Shown: positions 37,102 through 46,062 of the stretch, piece by piece
How the letters are laid out: each line of letters begins with the position of its first letter
Position numbering within the stretch: position 1 is the first letter of the stretch
Assembly: GCF_900101545.1 (NCBI RefSeq)
Contig: NZ_FMZU01000005.1
Span: 62,001 to 126,000, forward strand
Direction: 5' to 3'
DNA: 64,000 bases
Origin: Variovorax sp. CF079
Lineage (GTDB): Bacteria; Pseudomonadota; Gammaproteobacteria; Burkholderiales; Burkholderiaceae_C
Notes under the pieces: generated by a model
Databases searched by the model: none
What the model was told of the DNA's origin: nothing
What the model saw: the letters and a program-made list of their open reading frames with translations, nothing else
Position numbers and translations under genes: made by a program

Positions 37102-38286
37102 TCAGAGCAGCCCGCGCCCCGCCAGGTTGCGCATCAGCGCACCGATGCCGAAGGACCAGCGCGCTGCCTGGTCCGAATGCACGACGCGGTTCTCCAGCGC
37201 GCCGAGCTCGGGCGCCGAGATGGTCACACGATCGCCGACCACATGGGTGAAGCCCTGGCCCGGACCGTGGCGGTCCTGCGTGGGCGCGAACATGGTTCCG
37301 AGGAAGAGCACCAGACCGTCGGGGTAGGCATGGTGCGGGCCGATCGCCTGCGACACGATGTCCAGCGGATCGCGGCTGATCAGCGAGAGCGAGCTTTCGC
37401 CTTCGAGCACGAAGCCTTCAGGGCCCGCGACGCGCAGCGCCACCGTGATGCGGCGCACCTCGTCGATGCCGAAGTGGGCATCGAAGAGGCGGATGAAGGG
37501 GCCGATCGCGCACGAAGCGTTGTTGTCCTTGGCCTTGCCGAGCAGCAGCGCGCTGCGGCCTTCGAAGTCGCGCAGGTTGACGTCGTTGCCCAAGGCGGCG
37601 CCCAGCGTCTGGCCGCGGCTGTTGATCGCAAGCACCACCTCGGGCTCGGGGTTGTTCCAGACCGAACCCGAATGGATGCCGATGTCGGCGCCGGTGCCCA
37701 CCGAGGCCAGCACCGGCGCCTTGGTGAAGATCTCGGCATCGGGGCCGATGCCGACCTCGAGGTACTGCGACCAGGCGCCCTGCGCGATCAGCACCTCCTT
37801 GACCTGCGCCGACTGCGGCGAGCCGGGCACGATGCCCGCGAGGTTGTCGCCGAGCACGCCGCCGAGCGCGGCGCGGATGGCTTCGGCCTTGGACGCATCG
37901 CCGCGCGACTGCTCCTCGATCACGCGCTCCAGCAGGCTGGCGACGAAGGTCACGCCGCTGGCCTTGACGGCCTGCAGATCGCAGGGCGCGAGCAGCCAGG
38001 GCTGGCCGGGATCGCGCCCGGCCTCGTCGCTGTTGGCCAGCACCGCGTCGAGCGCGGCGATGCGGGGCGTGATGTTGTCGCGCAGGCCCTGCTGCACGGC
38101 ACCCACGGCATCGTCGAGCTCGAGCAAGTGGCTCGCGGTGGGCGCGATGCGCGTGAGGTCGTGCAGGCCGCCTTCGTGCACGGCCACCAGCGTCGGCCCG
38201 AGCCCGGGCTGCCAGAGGCGTCCGATCAGGGTGGCGCGCTCGGCATCGCGAGGCAGGCTGGTGGCGGGCGAGAGGATCGGGGGCAT
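37102..38286 (-). CDS. Fumarylacetoacetate hydrolase family protein
   Basis: 394 aa. A long N-terminal domain (GRLWQPGLGPTLVAVHEGG) precedes the FAH catalytic fold with metal-binding NPEPEVVLAINSRGQ, GNDVNLRDFEGRSALLLGKAKD and the late GLVLFLGTMFAP. This 390-aa subgroup is found in sugar-acid and aromatic catabolic loci and hydrates or hydrolyses 2-oxo-type acids. It lies 63 bp downstream of the NicB-like gene on the same strand, so it may act in the same catabolic route. Confidence 0.82.
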   Translation of the reverse strand: MPPILSPATSLPRDAERATLIGRLWQPGLGPTLVAVHEGGLHDLTRIAPTASHLLELDDAVGAVQQGLRDNITPRIAALDAVLANSDEAGRDPGQPWLLAPCDLQAVKASGVTFVASLLERVIEEQSRGDASKAEAIRAALGGVLGDNLAGIVPGSPQSAQVKEVLIAQGAWSQYLEVGIGPDAEIFTKAPVLASVGTGADIGIHSGSVWNNPEPEVVLAINSRGQTLGAALGNDVNLRDFEGRSALLLGKAKDNNASCAIGPFIRLFDAHFGIDEVRRITVALRVAGPEGFVLEGESSLSLISRDPLDIVSQAIGPHHAYPDGLVLFLGTMFAPTQDRHGPGQGFTHVVGDRVTISAPELGALENRVVHSDQAARWSFGIGALMRNLAGRGLL

Positions 38287-38349
38287 GCAAGGTCTCCAGA
38301 ATGAACGGGCCGATGAGCCGGCCTCTGCATGGGCGATCGTACGGGACTG

Positions 38350-41300
38350 TCAGCGTGCCGTGTGGGCCTGCCCCGCCGCGCGCACGCGCGCGACGCTCTG
38401 CGGCAGGTCTTTCCAGGCTGTAGCCTGCGGCGCGAAGCGCGCGCGCATGTAGCCGGCCAGCTCGGCGATCTGCGCATCGTCGAGCGCTTCGCCGAAGGCC
38501 GGCATGAAGCCGATCTCACGCGAGGCCGGCTCGCGCACGCCGTCGAGGATGGTGCGCAGCAGGTTGTCCGGCCGCTCGCTTGTGAGATTGCTGTTGAGCG
38601 CGAGCGGCGTGTTCACGCCCAGCAGGGTCGGCCCGTTGCCGTCGTGGTGGCAGGCGGCGCAGGCGCCGTCGAACATGCGCTGGGCGGAGCCTAGCAACTG
38701 GCCCTGGCCGGCGGCCGCGGCGGCGACCGCGCGCTGCGCCTGCGCGCTCGCTTCGGCATCGCTGGCGGCCGGATTGAAGGAAGCGAGGTAAGTGGCCATC
38801 GCGCGGATGTCGTCATCAGGCACTGCCGCCAACTCGCGCACCACCTCGGCCATTGGGCCACCAGCCATGCCGTGCCGCGGGCTGTGGCCGTTGCGCAGGT
38901 AGCGATAGAGCGCCTCGGCGTTCCAGGGCACAGCCGCCTTCGAGAGGCTGGTGAGCGCCGGCGCTTCCCAGCCCTCGACCATCGCGCCCGAAAGAAAAGC
39001 GCTGCCGCCCTGCTCCGCGCCGAGCGCATTGCGCGGCGTGTGGCAGGCGCCGCAGTGGCCCAGGCCGTTGACGAGGTAGGCGCCGCGGTTCCATTCGGCG
39101 CTTTGCTGCGACGCCGGCTGCATTGGCGCCGGATCGTGGAAGAGCGCGTTCCAGCCTGCCATCAGCGGCCGCAGGCCGAAGGGGAACTTGAGCCCCGCCT
39201 CCGGCGTGGGCGCGCGCACCGCGGGCAGCGACATGAAGTAGGCATAGAGCGCCTGCAGGTCGTCGTCGCTGGTCTTCGCGAAGGCGGTGTAGGGGAAGGC
39301 CGGGTAGAGATGGTGGCCGTCGCGCGAGATGCCCTCGCGCATCGCGCGCTGGAAGGCGCTGAAGGACCAGCGGCCCAGGCCGGTCTCGGCATCAGGCGTG
39401 AGGTTGGTGGTGTAGATGGTGCCGAAGGGCGTCTCCATCGCACGGCCGCCGGCGTTGGGCGTTCCGCCCGGCGCGGTGTGGCAGACGGCGCAGTCGCCGA
39501 TGGCGGCGAGCGTGCGGCCGCGTTCGATGGTGGATTGGCTGTAGACGGGGGCGCTGAGGGTGACGGGGGCGATCGTCGAGCGCCAGCCCATGAGGCCGGC
39601 GATGACGCCGAGGCCGCCGATGACGAGGGCGATCGCACTGGCTGCCTTGCTCCTTCCCCCTCTGGGGGAAGGCTGGGATGGGGGCACGACGACGCCACCA
39701 TCGAACGCTGGGTTGCCCCCACCCCTACCCTCCCCCAAAGGGGGAGGGAGTGAAGACGGGTTCAGCGCAGCACGCACCACTTCCGGCGTGAACGGCGGCG
39801 CCCTGAACCGCACCCCCGTCGCATCGAAGATCGCATTTGCGATCGCCGCCGTGCCAGGCACCGAGGACGACTCGCCCGCTCCGAGCGGCGGCTCGCCGGG
39901 CCGCTGCATGTGCATGACCTCGATCACCGGCACGTCGCGGAAATTGACGATCGGGTAGCTGCCCCATTCGCGGCTCGCGACCACGCCCGGGTTGGGCGCA
40001 CTCTGCGGCACGAACTGCACGCGCTCCTTCAACGCGCGGCTCGTGGTCTGGATCACGTTGCCGTGGATCTGGTGTTCGACCCCGGCCGGATTGACCATCA
40101 GCCCCGCGTCGTGCCCCACCACCACGCGGCGCACGTGCACCTCGCCGGTCTTGCGGTTGACTTCGACATCGGCCACCCAGGCCGACCATGCCGCGCCGAA
40201 GCCTGGCCACTTGCTGTGCACGTAGCGCGCGTAGGCGAAGCCTTGCCCGAAGAGCACGTCACCACCGGGTCCGAGGCCGCCGTCGGCATCCTCCTGCGGC
40301 CCGGTGCGCATGCGCCAGCCGGCCTTCTGCGCGGTCTCGCGCACCAGCTCGGCCGCGCGCGGATCGTTCAGGTGGCGCAGGCGGAACGCGACCGGGTCGA
40401 CGCCGGCCGCGGTGGCCAGTTCGTCGACGTAGGACTCGTGCGCGAAGGAGCTCGGCAGCGCCGACACGCCGCGCAGCCACGAGGCGCGCACGATCGGCGC
40501 CATGTCGTTGACCTTGACGCGCAGGTTGCCGTACGCATAGGGCGGGCGCGCGGTGCGGTCGCCCATCTCGAAGGCCTGGGCCGCAGGCTCGATGGTGCGG
40601 GTGAGCAAGAGCGCCAGCGTGGGCGCGCCGTTCGACGGGTACGAGGTCTCGAAGTCGTAAGCCGCAACGCCGCCTTCGGCATCGAGCCCGCCCTTCACCT
40701 GCATCAGCTGCGCGGCACCCTTGGGCTCCCACGCATGCTCCTGCTCGCGCGTGAGCTGCACCCGCACCGGCACGCCGGCCGCGCGCGCGAGCAGCGCGGC
40801 ATCGGCCGCGACGTCGTCGGCGCCGTTGCGCCCATAGCAGCCGGCCGCCTCCATGCGCACCACATCGACCGCGACATCGTCCACGCCCATGAGCTTGGCC
40901 AGATCCGCGCGCAGCACATGCGGGTTCTGCGAGCCGGCCCACACGCGCAGTTGCACATCGCCGCCTTCGCCTTCGGGTTGCCAATGCGCGAGCGCGCACG
41001 AGGGGCCGATCGATGCGTGCATCTGGTAGGGCCAGACGTAGGTGCGCGGCATCGACTCGGCCGCATGGGCGAGCGCGCCCTCGACATCACCTTCGTCGAC
41101 CAGCAGGCGCTGCGTGGCGGGGTTGGCGCGGATCGCGCCTTCGAGATCGTCGAGCGAAGGCAGGCCGGGCCAGCGCTTCCAGATCACGCGCAGTTCGCGC
41201 AGCGCCTGCTCGGCATGCTCCTCGCGCTCGGCGACGATGCCGACGAAGTCGCGGATCACCACCACGGCGCGGATGCCGGGGATGTGGGCGATCGAGGATT

Positions 41301-42135
41301 GGTCCACCGATTCGAGCGTGTTGCCGATGTAGTCGCCGTGGTCCGCGCCCGCATAGGGCGGGCGCACGACGCGGCCGTGCAGCATGCCGGGCGCGCGCAT
41401 GTCGTGCACGAACACCAACTCGCCCGCGAGCTTGGCCGGGATGTCGACGCGCGCCACCGGGCTGCCGACGATGCGGTAGTCCTTCGGATCCTTGAGGCGG
41501 GCGCCGCCGTCGAGCTGGAGCACGGTGCGCACGCCCGCCACCAGCTCCCCGAAGCCGACGCTGAACGCGGGGTCGTCGCCCGCATGGATGCGGCCCTCGC
41601 GCACCGCGAGCAGTGAGGGCTGCACGCCGAAGCGTTCCGAAGCCTGCGCGAGAAGCCAGGCGCGTGCCTGCGCCGCCGCGAGCCGCAAGGGTGCGGCATG
41701 GATCTGCAGCGAGGCGCTGGCGATGGTCGCGCCCTGGTTCGGCGCGCGGGCGGTGTCGCCGAGCACCATGCGGATCTGCGCCAGCGGCACATCGAGCTCT
41801 TCGGCGACGATCTGCGACAGCGCGGTCTGGATGCCGGTGCCGAGATCGACATGGCCGTTGAGCGCGGTCACGCTGCCGTCGTCCCACAGCGCAAGCAGGA
41901 TCTCGGGCCCTTCCGCGGGATTGCCCGACACCGTGGCCGGCTGGCCGTTGGCGACCGGCGGCGCGGGTGGCGTCTCGCGCACCACGACGAGCACGCCCTC
42001 GGCATGGAGGAAGTCGCTGCGGTTGCGCGGCAGCTCGGCGCGAAATGGTGCCCCCAGGCTCGGCACTCTCGTGTCCTCGCCGCCCCCCGAGGGGGCTACC
42101 GCGCCTTGGGGCGGCCCGGCGGCACGGTTGCTCAC
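38350..42135 (-). CDS. NicB-like nicotinate hydroxylase: molybdopterin subunit fused to three cytochrome c domains
   Basis: 1261 aa from GTG at 42135, overlapping the small subunit stop (GTGA). Residues about 40-780 are a xanthine-dehydrogenase-type molybdopterin domain (HVDLGTGIQTALSQIVAEEL, GCYGRNGADD region, GAGESSVPGTAAIANA). A linker containing an in-frame dispersed repeat leads to a membrane helix (AIALVIGGLGVIAGLMGW) and three haem sites: Cys882 (CAVCH), Cys1028 (CGACH) and Cys1159 (CAACH). This is the layout of NicB of Pseudomonas putida (1187 aa). Expected topology is N-in, C-out, passing electrons to periplasmic cytochromes. The first ~35 residues derive from another repeat copy and may not be native. 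Substrate is inferred from context; related enzymes oxidise aldehydes or isoquinoline. Confidence 0.8.
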   Translation of the reverse strand: MSNRAAGPPQGAVAPSGGGEDTRVPSLGAPFRAELPRNRSDFLHAEGVLVVVRETPPAPPVANGQPATVSGNPAEGPEILLALWDDGSVTALNGHVDLGTGIQTALSQIVAEELDVPLAQIRMVLGDTARAPNQGATIASASLQIHAAPLRLAAAQARAWLLAQASERFGVQPSLLAVREGRIHAGDDPAFSVGFGELVAGVRTVLQLDGGARLKDPKDYRIVGSPVARVDIPAKLAGELVFVHDMRAPGMLHGRVVRPPYAGADHGDYIGNTLESVDQSSIAHIPGIRAVVVIRDFVGIVAEREEHAEQALRELRVIWKRWPGLPSLDDLEGAIRANPATQRLLVDEGDVEGALAHAAESMPRTYVWPYQMHASIGPSCALAHWQPEGEGGDVQLRVWAGSQNPHVLRADLAKLMGVDDVAVDVVRMEAAGCYGRNGADDVAADAALLARAAGVPVRVQLTREQEHAWEPKGAAQLMQVKGGLDAEGGVAAYDFETSYPSNGAPTLALLLTRTIEPAAQAFEMGDRTARPPYAYGNLRVKVNDMAPIVRASWLRGVSALPSSFAHESYVDELATAAGVDPVAFRLRHLNDPRAAELVRETAQKAGWRMRTGPQEDADGGLGPGGDVLFGQGFAYARYVHSKWPGFGAAWSAWVADVEVNRKTGEVHVRRVVVGHDAGLMVNPAGVEHQIHGNVIQTTSRALKERVQFVPQSAPNPGVVASREWGSYPIVNFRDVPVIEVMHMQRPGEPPLGAGESSSVPGTAAIANAIFDATGVRFRAPPFTPEVVRAALNPSSLPPPLGEGRGGGNPAFDGGVVVPPSQPSPRGGRSKAASAIALVIGGLGVIAGLMGWRSTIAPVTLSAPVYSQSTIERGRTLAAIGDCAVCHTAPGGTPNAGGRAMETPFGTIYTTNLTPDAETGLGRWSFSAFQRAMREGISRDGHHLYPAFPYTAFAKTSDDDLQALYAYFMSLPAVRAPTPEAGLKFPFGLRPLMAGWNALFHDPAPMQPASQQSAEWNRGAYLVNGLGHCGACHTPRNALGAEQGGSAFLSGAMVEGWEAPALTSLSKAAVPWNAEALYRYLRNGHSPRHGMAGGPMAEVVRELAAVPDDDIRAMATYLASFNPAASDAEASAQAQRAVAAAAAGQGQLLGSAQRMFDGACAACHHDGNGPTLLGVNTPLALNSNLTSERPDNLLRTILDGVREPASREIGFMPAFGEALDDAQIAELAGYMRARFAPQATAWKDLPQSVARVRAAGQAHTAR
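39652..39748. repeat. Double-hairpin repeat inserted in frame within the NicB-like gene
   Basis: Two stem-loops: CCTTCCCCC-TCT-GGGGGAAGG (39652-39672) and CCCTCCCCC-AAA-GGGGGAGGG (39728-39748), 55 bp apart. Translated on the minus strand they give LPPPLGEGRGGG and PPSQPSPRGGR, peptide strings seen wherever this widespread proteobacterial intergenic repeat is read as protein. Here no stop is introduced, so the sequence becomes the linker between the molybdopterin and cytochrome parts. Confidence 0.8.
42083..42123. repeat. GC-rich dispersed repeat element, copy 2 (within 5' end of the NicB-like gene)
   Basis: Contains the same CCCCCGAGGGGG block and CGCCTTGGGGCGGCCCGGCG string, in the same order, as copy 1 at 8081-8124; the spacer differs. 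It encodes, on the minus strand, residues AAGPPQGAVAPSGGG of the predicted NicB-like N-terminus, immediately after the GTG start. Confidence 0.75.
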
Positions 42136-42632
42136 GAGTCGGCGTCCTTTGCCACCATCAGCTGCGCCGCACGCTGCACCGCCGCCATGATCTCGACATG
42201 CGTGCCGCAACGGCACAGGTTGCCCGAGAGCTCGTTCCTGATCTGCGCATCGCTCGGATGCGGCTCGCGCGCGAGCAGCGCCGCCGCCTGCATCACCATG
42301 CCGTTCAAGCAGTAGCCGCATTGCGCGGCCTGCGCGTCCTCGAAACCTTGCTGGACCGGATGCCATTGCTCCCGCGAGCCCAGCCCTTCAAGCGTGGTGA
42401 TGGCCCGTCCCGCAACCCCATGCGCCGGAATCACGCAGGCCCGCGCCGCCACGCCATCGACCCACACGGTGCAGGCGCCGCACTGGCCCAGGCCGCAGCC
42501 GTACTTGGGACCGTTCAGGCCCAGGTCGTTGCGCAGCACATGCAGGAGCGATGCCTCGCGCGGCACCGCGAGCGCGTGCGCGCGCCCGTTGACCTGCAGG
42601 GCGAAAGTCTCAGCGCTGGAGGCGTCCGTCAC
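42132..42632 (-). CDS. NicA-like [2Fe-2S] subunit of nicotinate hydroxylase
   Basis: 166 aa from GTG at 42632, overlapping the upstream binding-protein gene by 23 bp. The plant-type ferredoxin domain has GCGLGQCGACTVWVDG; the second 2Fe-2S domain has QCGYCLNGMVMQA and GNLCRCGTHVEI. This is the standard small subunit of the xanthine dehydrogenase/NicA class (NicA of P. putida is 157 aa). It delivers electrons from the molybdenum site to the cytochromes of the large subunit. No signal peptide, so it is cytoplasmic. Confidence 0.88.
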   Translation of the reverse strand: MTDASSAETFALQVNGRAHALAVPREASLLHVLRNDLGLNGPKYGCGLGQCGACTVWVDGVAARACVIPAHGVAGRAITTLEGLGSREQWHPVQQGFEDAQAAQCGYCLNGMVMQAAALLAREPHPSDAQIRNELSGNLCRCGTHVEIMAAVQRAAQLMVAKDADS

Positions 42633-43764
42633 GTGTGTACATCTCCAGATCGACGAAGGTCGAGCCGTTGTGGTTCTTCGGCCCGTAGGCCACCGGGAAC
42701 TCGCCGATGCGCGTGTCGCCCAGACTCTCGAGGGCCGTGACGAAGCTCTCGCGCGTGAGGTGGCGGCCGGCGCGCTTGAGCCCTTCGACGAACACGCGCG
42801 CGGCGATATAGCCCTCGAGCGCGGTGTAGCTGTCGATCTTCTCGCCGAACTCCGCGCGGTCGCGCCGGTAGTCGGCCACGATCGGCACGCGCACCAACTG
42901 CGGCGGCGGCACGATGCTGGCGGTGACCAGGCCTTCGAGCTTGCCGCCCAGGCGCTGTGCCGAACCGGCCGCGTCGGTGATGCCGACCGAGAGCGTGTAG
43001 AGCGGCGCAGCCGCACCACCGGCGCGGTAGTCGCGGATGAAGACCTCGCTCATGCGCCCGGCCATGATCATCACCACCGCGCCGGGCTTCGCCTTGGCCA
43101 GGCTCTCGCCGATGTCCTTGGCGTCGGTCGCCGCAATGGCCATCGGCAGCGCCTGCACCACCTTGACCTTGTATTCGGCCGCGAGCTGCTCGCAGGTCGC
43201 GAGGTTCGACTTGCCGAAGGCGCTGTCCTGGAACACCACGGCGATGTTGTGGATGCCGATGGTCGACAGGTGGCTGATGATCTTGCGCAGCTCCAGGTCG
43301 TAGCCCGCGCGCACATGGAACAGGTTGCGATTGAGCTTGGTGCGGAACGAGGTGGTGCCCACCAGCGGCGCGAACATCGGCACGCCGGCCTTGTCGGCCA
43401 GCGGCATGGCCGCCACCAGGTTGCCGGTGGCGACAAAACCCATCAGCGCGAACACCTTGTCCTCGTCGATCAGCTTGGCCGTGTTGACTGCCGTGCGCTG
43501 GGGCTCGTAGGCATCGTCGTAAGAGAGCAGCTCGATCTTGCGGCCGTTGACGCCACCGCCCTTGTTCACGCGGTCGAAGTAGAGCTTGATGCCGGCACGG
43601 TAGTCGTTGCCGAAATCCTGCGCCACGCCGCTGAAGACGGCCGATTGGCCGATGCGGATGCTGGTGTCGGTGACGCCGTTTTCGGCGGCGTGCGCGAAGG
43701 TCGAGAAGAAGGCGAGCGCGGCAGCGCAGCACGCCGCCGCGGCGCGTTGGGAGATGCGGGCCAT
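42610..43764 (-). CDS. Branched-chain-amino-acid-type ABC substrate-binding protein
   Basis: 384 aa. Signal peptide 1-26 (CCAAALAFFSTFAHAAENG), then a type I periplasmic binding fold: SIRIGQSAVFSGVAQDFGND, NGRKIELLSYDDAYEPQRT and AVVFQDSAFGKSNL. It belongs to the HAAT family, whose members often bind aromatic acids. It lies 3 bp after the nicotinamidase gene and upstream of nicA, inside the cluster; nicotinate, or a pathway acid, is a plausible ligand. Confidence 0.87.
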   Translation of the reverse strand: MARISQRAAAACCAAALAFFSTFAHAAENGVTDTSIRIGQSAVFSGVAQDFGNDYRAGIKLYFDRVNKGGGVNGRKIELLSYDDAYEPQRTAVNTAKLIDEDKVFALMGFVATGNLVAAMPLADKAGVPMFAPLVGTTSFRTKLNRNLFHVRAGYDLELRKIISHLSTIGIHNIAVVFQDSAFGKSNLATCEQLAAEYKVKVVQALPMAIAATDAKDIGESLAKAKPGAVVMIMAGRMSEVFIRDYRAGGAAAPLYTLSVGITDAAGSAQRLGGKLEGLVTASIVPPPQLVRVPIVADYRRDRAEFGEKIDSYTALEGYIAARVFVEGLKRAGRHLTRESFVTALESLGDTRIGEFPVAYGPKNHNGSTFVDLEMYTRDGRLQR

Positions 43765-43767
43765 CGC

Positions 43768-44493
43768 TCAGGCCACCACTTCGATGTCGGTGGACTGGAT
43801 GCGCTTGACGCCCTTGGCCGCCATCTGCTTCCAGGCCGCAGCCAGCGACCCGTTGAGGTCGATGGCGCGCGTCGCGTCCTCGATCACGTAGGCCTCGAAG
43901 CCGTGCTTGCGCGCGTCGAGCGCGGTCCAGGCGACGCAGAAGTCGGTGGCCAGGCCGCTCACGAACACCGTCTTGATGCCGCGCTGCTTGAGGTAGCCGG
44001 CCAGGCCGGTCGCGGTCTTGCGGTCGGCCTCCTCGAACGCCGAGTAGCTGTCGACGCCCTTGTGGAAGCCCTTGCGGATGATCACCTGCGCGGTCGGCAG
44101 CTTGAGGTCCTTGTGCAGCGCCGCGTCGTCCGTGCCCTGCACGCAGTGGTCGGGCCACAGCACCTGGTTGCCGTAGGCCAGCTTGATGCTGCTGAAGGGT
44201 TTCTGGCCCGGATGCGCGCTCGCGAAGGAGGCGTGGCCCTGCGTGTGCCAGTCCTGCGTGACGACGATGTTCTCGAAGGCCGTGGAGAGCTTGTTGATCA
44301 CCGGCACCACCTCGGCCCCGCCCTTGACCGGCAGCGTCCCGCCGTCGACGAAGCAGTTCTGCACATCGACCACGATCAGAGCCGCGTTGGCCGCCGGCTT
44401 GATCTTCGCCGCAGCGATGAGCGGCGCCGAAAGTCCCGCGAGCCCCAGGGCTGCGGCGGACTGAAGAAAGGTTCTGCGGTGCGTGTTGTGCAT
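43768..44493 (-). CDS. Tat-exported nicotinamidase (PncA-like isochorismatase fold)
   Basis: 241 aa. A twin-arginine signal (HRRTFLQSAAALGLAGLSAP) precedes the hydrolase. The catalytic triad is Asp43 (VVDVQNCF), Lys141 (IRKGF) and Cys186 (LATDFCVAW); metal ligands Asp81, His83 and His87 are in DWHTQGH. These are exactly the PncA signature residues. It deamidates nicotinamide to nicotinate. Cytoplasmic PncA serves NAD salvage; the export signal and neighbouring transporter and hydroxylase genes suggest catabolism of external nicotinamide. Confidence 0.88.
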   Translation of the reverse strand: MHNTHRRTFLQSAAALGLAGLSAPLIAAAKIKPAANAALIVVDVQNCFVDGGTLPVKGGAEVVPVINKLSTAFENIVVTQDWHTQGHASFASAHPGQKPFSSIKLAYGNQVLWPDHCVQGTDDAALHKDLKLPTAQVIIRKGFHKGVDSYSAFEEADRKTATGLAGYLKQRGIKTVFVSGLATDFCVAWTALDARKHGFEAYVIEDATRAIDLNGSLAAAWKQMAAKGVKRIQSTDIEVVA

Positions 44494-44527
44494 GGTGTGC
44501 GCTCCTCGGGTTGAAATAATCCTGTGA

Positions 44528-45262
44528 TCAGACGCTCAGGTACGCCCTGCGCACCTCGTCGTTGGCGGCCAGTTCGGCCATCGACGCCTGGTAGCGGATT
44601 TGTCCCTTCTCGAGCACGTAGGCGCGGTCGGACACGAGTTCGGCGAAGTGCATGTTCTGCTCCGACAGCAGGATGCTCACGCCCTGCGCCTTGAGCTCGA
44701 GGATCATGTTGGCCATCTGTTCCACGATCACGGGCGCCACGCCTTCGGAGGGCTCATCGAGCAGCACCAGGTAGGGGTTGCCCATCAGCGTGCGCGCCAC
44801 GGTCAGCATCTGCTGCTCGCCGCCGCTCATGCGGCCGCCTGGGCGGTTCGGCATCTCGCCGAGGTTGGGGAAGAGCTTGAACAGGCGTTCGGGCGTCCAC
44901 AGCGGCGCGTCGCTGCCGTCGGCCCAGCGGCGCGCGGCCTGCTTGCCGACTTCGAGGTTCTCCATCACCGTGAGGTCGGTGAACACGCGCCGGTCCTCGG
45001 GCACGAAGCCCAGGCCCAGCTTGGCCGCGTGGTGCGGCTCGCTCTTCGAGATGTCGTGGCCCAGGAAGCGCACCGCGCCGCGGCGCTTGCTCAGCATGCC
45101 GATCAGCGCCTTGAGCGTGGTCGACTTGCCGGCGCCGTTGCGGCCCATGAGCGCGACCACTTCGCCGCGTCGCACTTCGAGGTCGACGTCATAGAGGATC
45201 TGCGCGGCGCCGTACCAGGCACACAGGGCGTTGGCTTCCAACAACTGCTCATGCGAACTCAT
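44528..45262 (-). CDS. livF: ABC transporter ATPase, LivF type
   Basis: 244 aa. Walker A MGRNGAGKSTT, signature RMSGGEQQMLTVAR and Walker B LVLLDEPSEGVAP are intact. The LivF subgroup is recognised by GLGFVPEDRRVF. It works with LivG and the fused LivHM permease. Starts 4 bp inside the livG stop (ATGA). Confidence 0.94.
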   Translation of the reverse strand: MSSHEQLLEANALCAWYGAAQILYDVDLEVRRGEVVALMGRNGAGKSTTLKALIGMLSKRRGAVRFLGHDISKSEPHHAAKLGLGFVPEDRRVFTDLTVMENLEVGKQAARRWADGSDAPLWTPERLFKLFPNLGEMPNRPGGRMSGGEQQMLTVARTLMGNPYLVLLDEPSEGVAPVIVEQMANMILELKAQGVSILLSEQNMHFAELVSDRAYVLEKGQIRYQASMAELAANDEVRRAYLSV

Positions 45263-46062
45263 GCCGCCTCTCCTATCGCCGCGTTCACCGCGGCCGCCTT
45301 TTCGGCGATCTTCTCGAAGGTCTTGCCGCTGCCGAAGTACACCTCCTGCACCTTCGGATGGTCGCGGATCTCGAGCGGCTTGCCCTGCGCGATGAGGCGC
45401 CCGCGCGCCAGCACGATCATGCGGTCGGCGTACGCGAACACAACGTCCATGCTGTGTTCGGTGAAGAGCACCGCCATGCCGCGGTCGATCACCAGTTGCT
45501 TGGTCAATGCCATCAGGGAGTTGCGCTCCTTGGGTGCCATGCCGGCGGTGGGCTCGTCCATCAGCAGCAGCTTGGGACTGTTGGCCATCGCGATCGCGAG
45601 CTCGACGCGCTTGACATCGCCGTAGGCGAGCACGCTGCAGGGCCGGTCGGCCTGCGCCTTCATGCCGACCTGGTCGAGCAACGCCAGCGCCTCGTCGCGC
45701 TTGTGATCGGCGGCGCGGCGCCAGGTGGAGAAAAGTTTGTGGTCGTGCGAGAGCAGCGCCATCTGCACGTTCTCGACCACCGTGAGCGAGGCGAAGGTCT
45801 CGGCGATCTGGAAGGTGCGGCCCACGCCCATGCGCCAGATCTCGCGCGGCTTGCGGCCCACGAGTTCCTGGCCGTCGAGCAGGATCGATCCGCGATCGGC
45901 CTTCAACTGGCCGTTGACCATGTTGAAGGTGGTGGACTTGCCGGCGCCGTTGGGGCCGATCAGCGCGAGCAGTTCGCCCGGCGCCAGGTCGAAGCTGATG
46001 CCGTCGACGGCCTTGACGCCGCCGAAGGATTTGCCGAGTTCCGAAACTTTGAGGAGGCTCAT
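45259..46062 (-). CDS. livG: ABC transporter ATPase, LivG type
   Basis: 267 aa from ATG at 46062. Walker A IGPNGAGKSTTFN, signature SVLAYGDVKRVELA (a variant of the LSYGxQR motif), Walker B LLLMDEPTAGMAP, and the switch FTEHSMDVVF. Stop and start overlap neighbouring livF and livHM genes by 4 bp each, so all four transporter genes are translated together. Confidence 0.94.
   Translation of the reverse strand: MSLLKVSELGKSFGGVKAVDGISFDLAPGELLALIGPNGAGKSTTFNMVNGQLKADRGSILLDGQELVGRKPREIWRMGVGRTFQIAETFASLTVVENVQMALLSHDHKLFSTWRRAADHKRDEALALLDQVGMKAQADRPCSVLAYGDVKRVELAIAMANSPKLLLMDEPTAGMAPKERNSLMALTKQLVIDRGMAVLFTEHSMDVVFAYADRMIVLARGRLIAQGKPLEIRDHPKVQEVYFGSGKTFEKIAEKAAAVNAAIGEAA

Noticed and set aside
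36699-37250. A 183-codon frame across the gap right of the RES toxin
   Set aside because: It starts inside the toxin gene and ends inside the opposite-strand FAH-family gene; no family resemblance and no ribosome binding site.
38350-42632. Isoquinoline 1-oxidoreductase or generic aldehyde oxidase as the function of the NicAB-like pair
   Set aside because: Not excluded by sequence, but the three C-terminal haem sites and the nicotinamidase, 6-hydroxynicotinate reductase-like and enamidase-like neighbours favour nicotinate.
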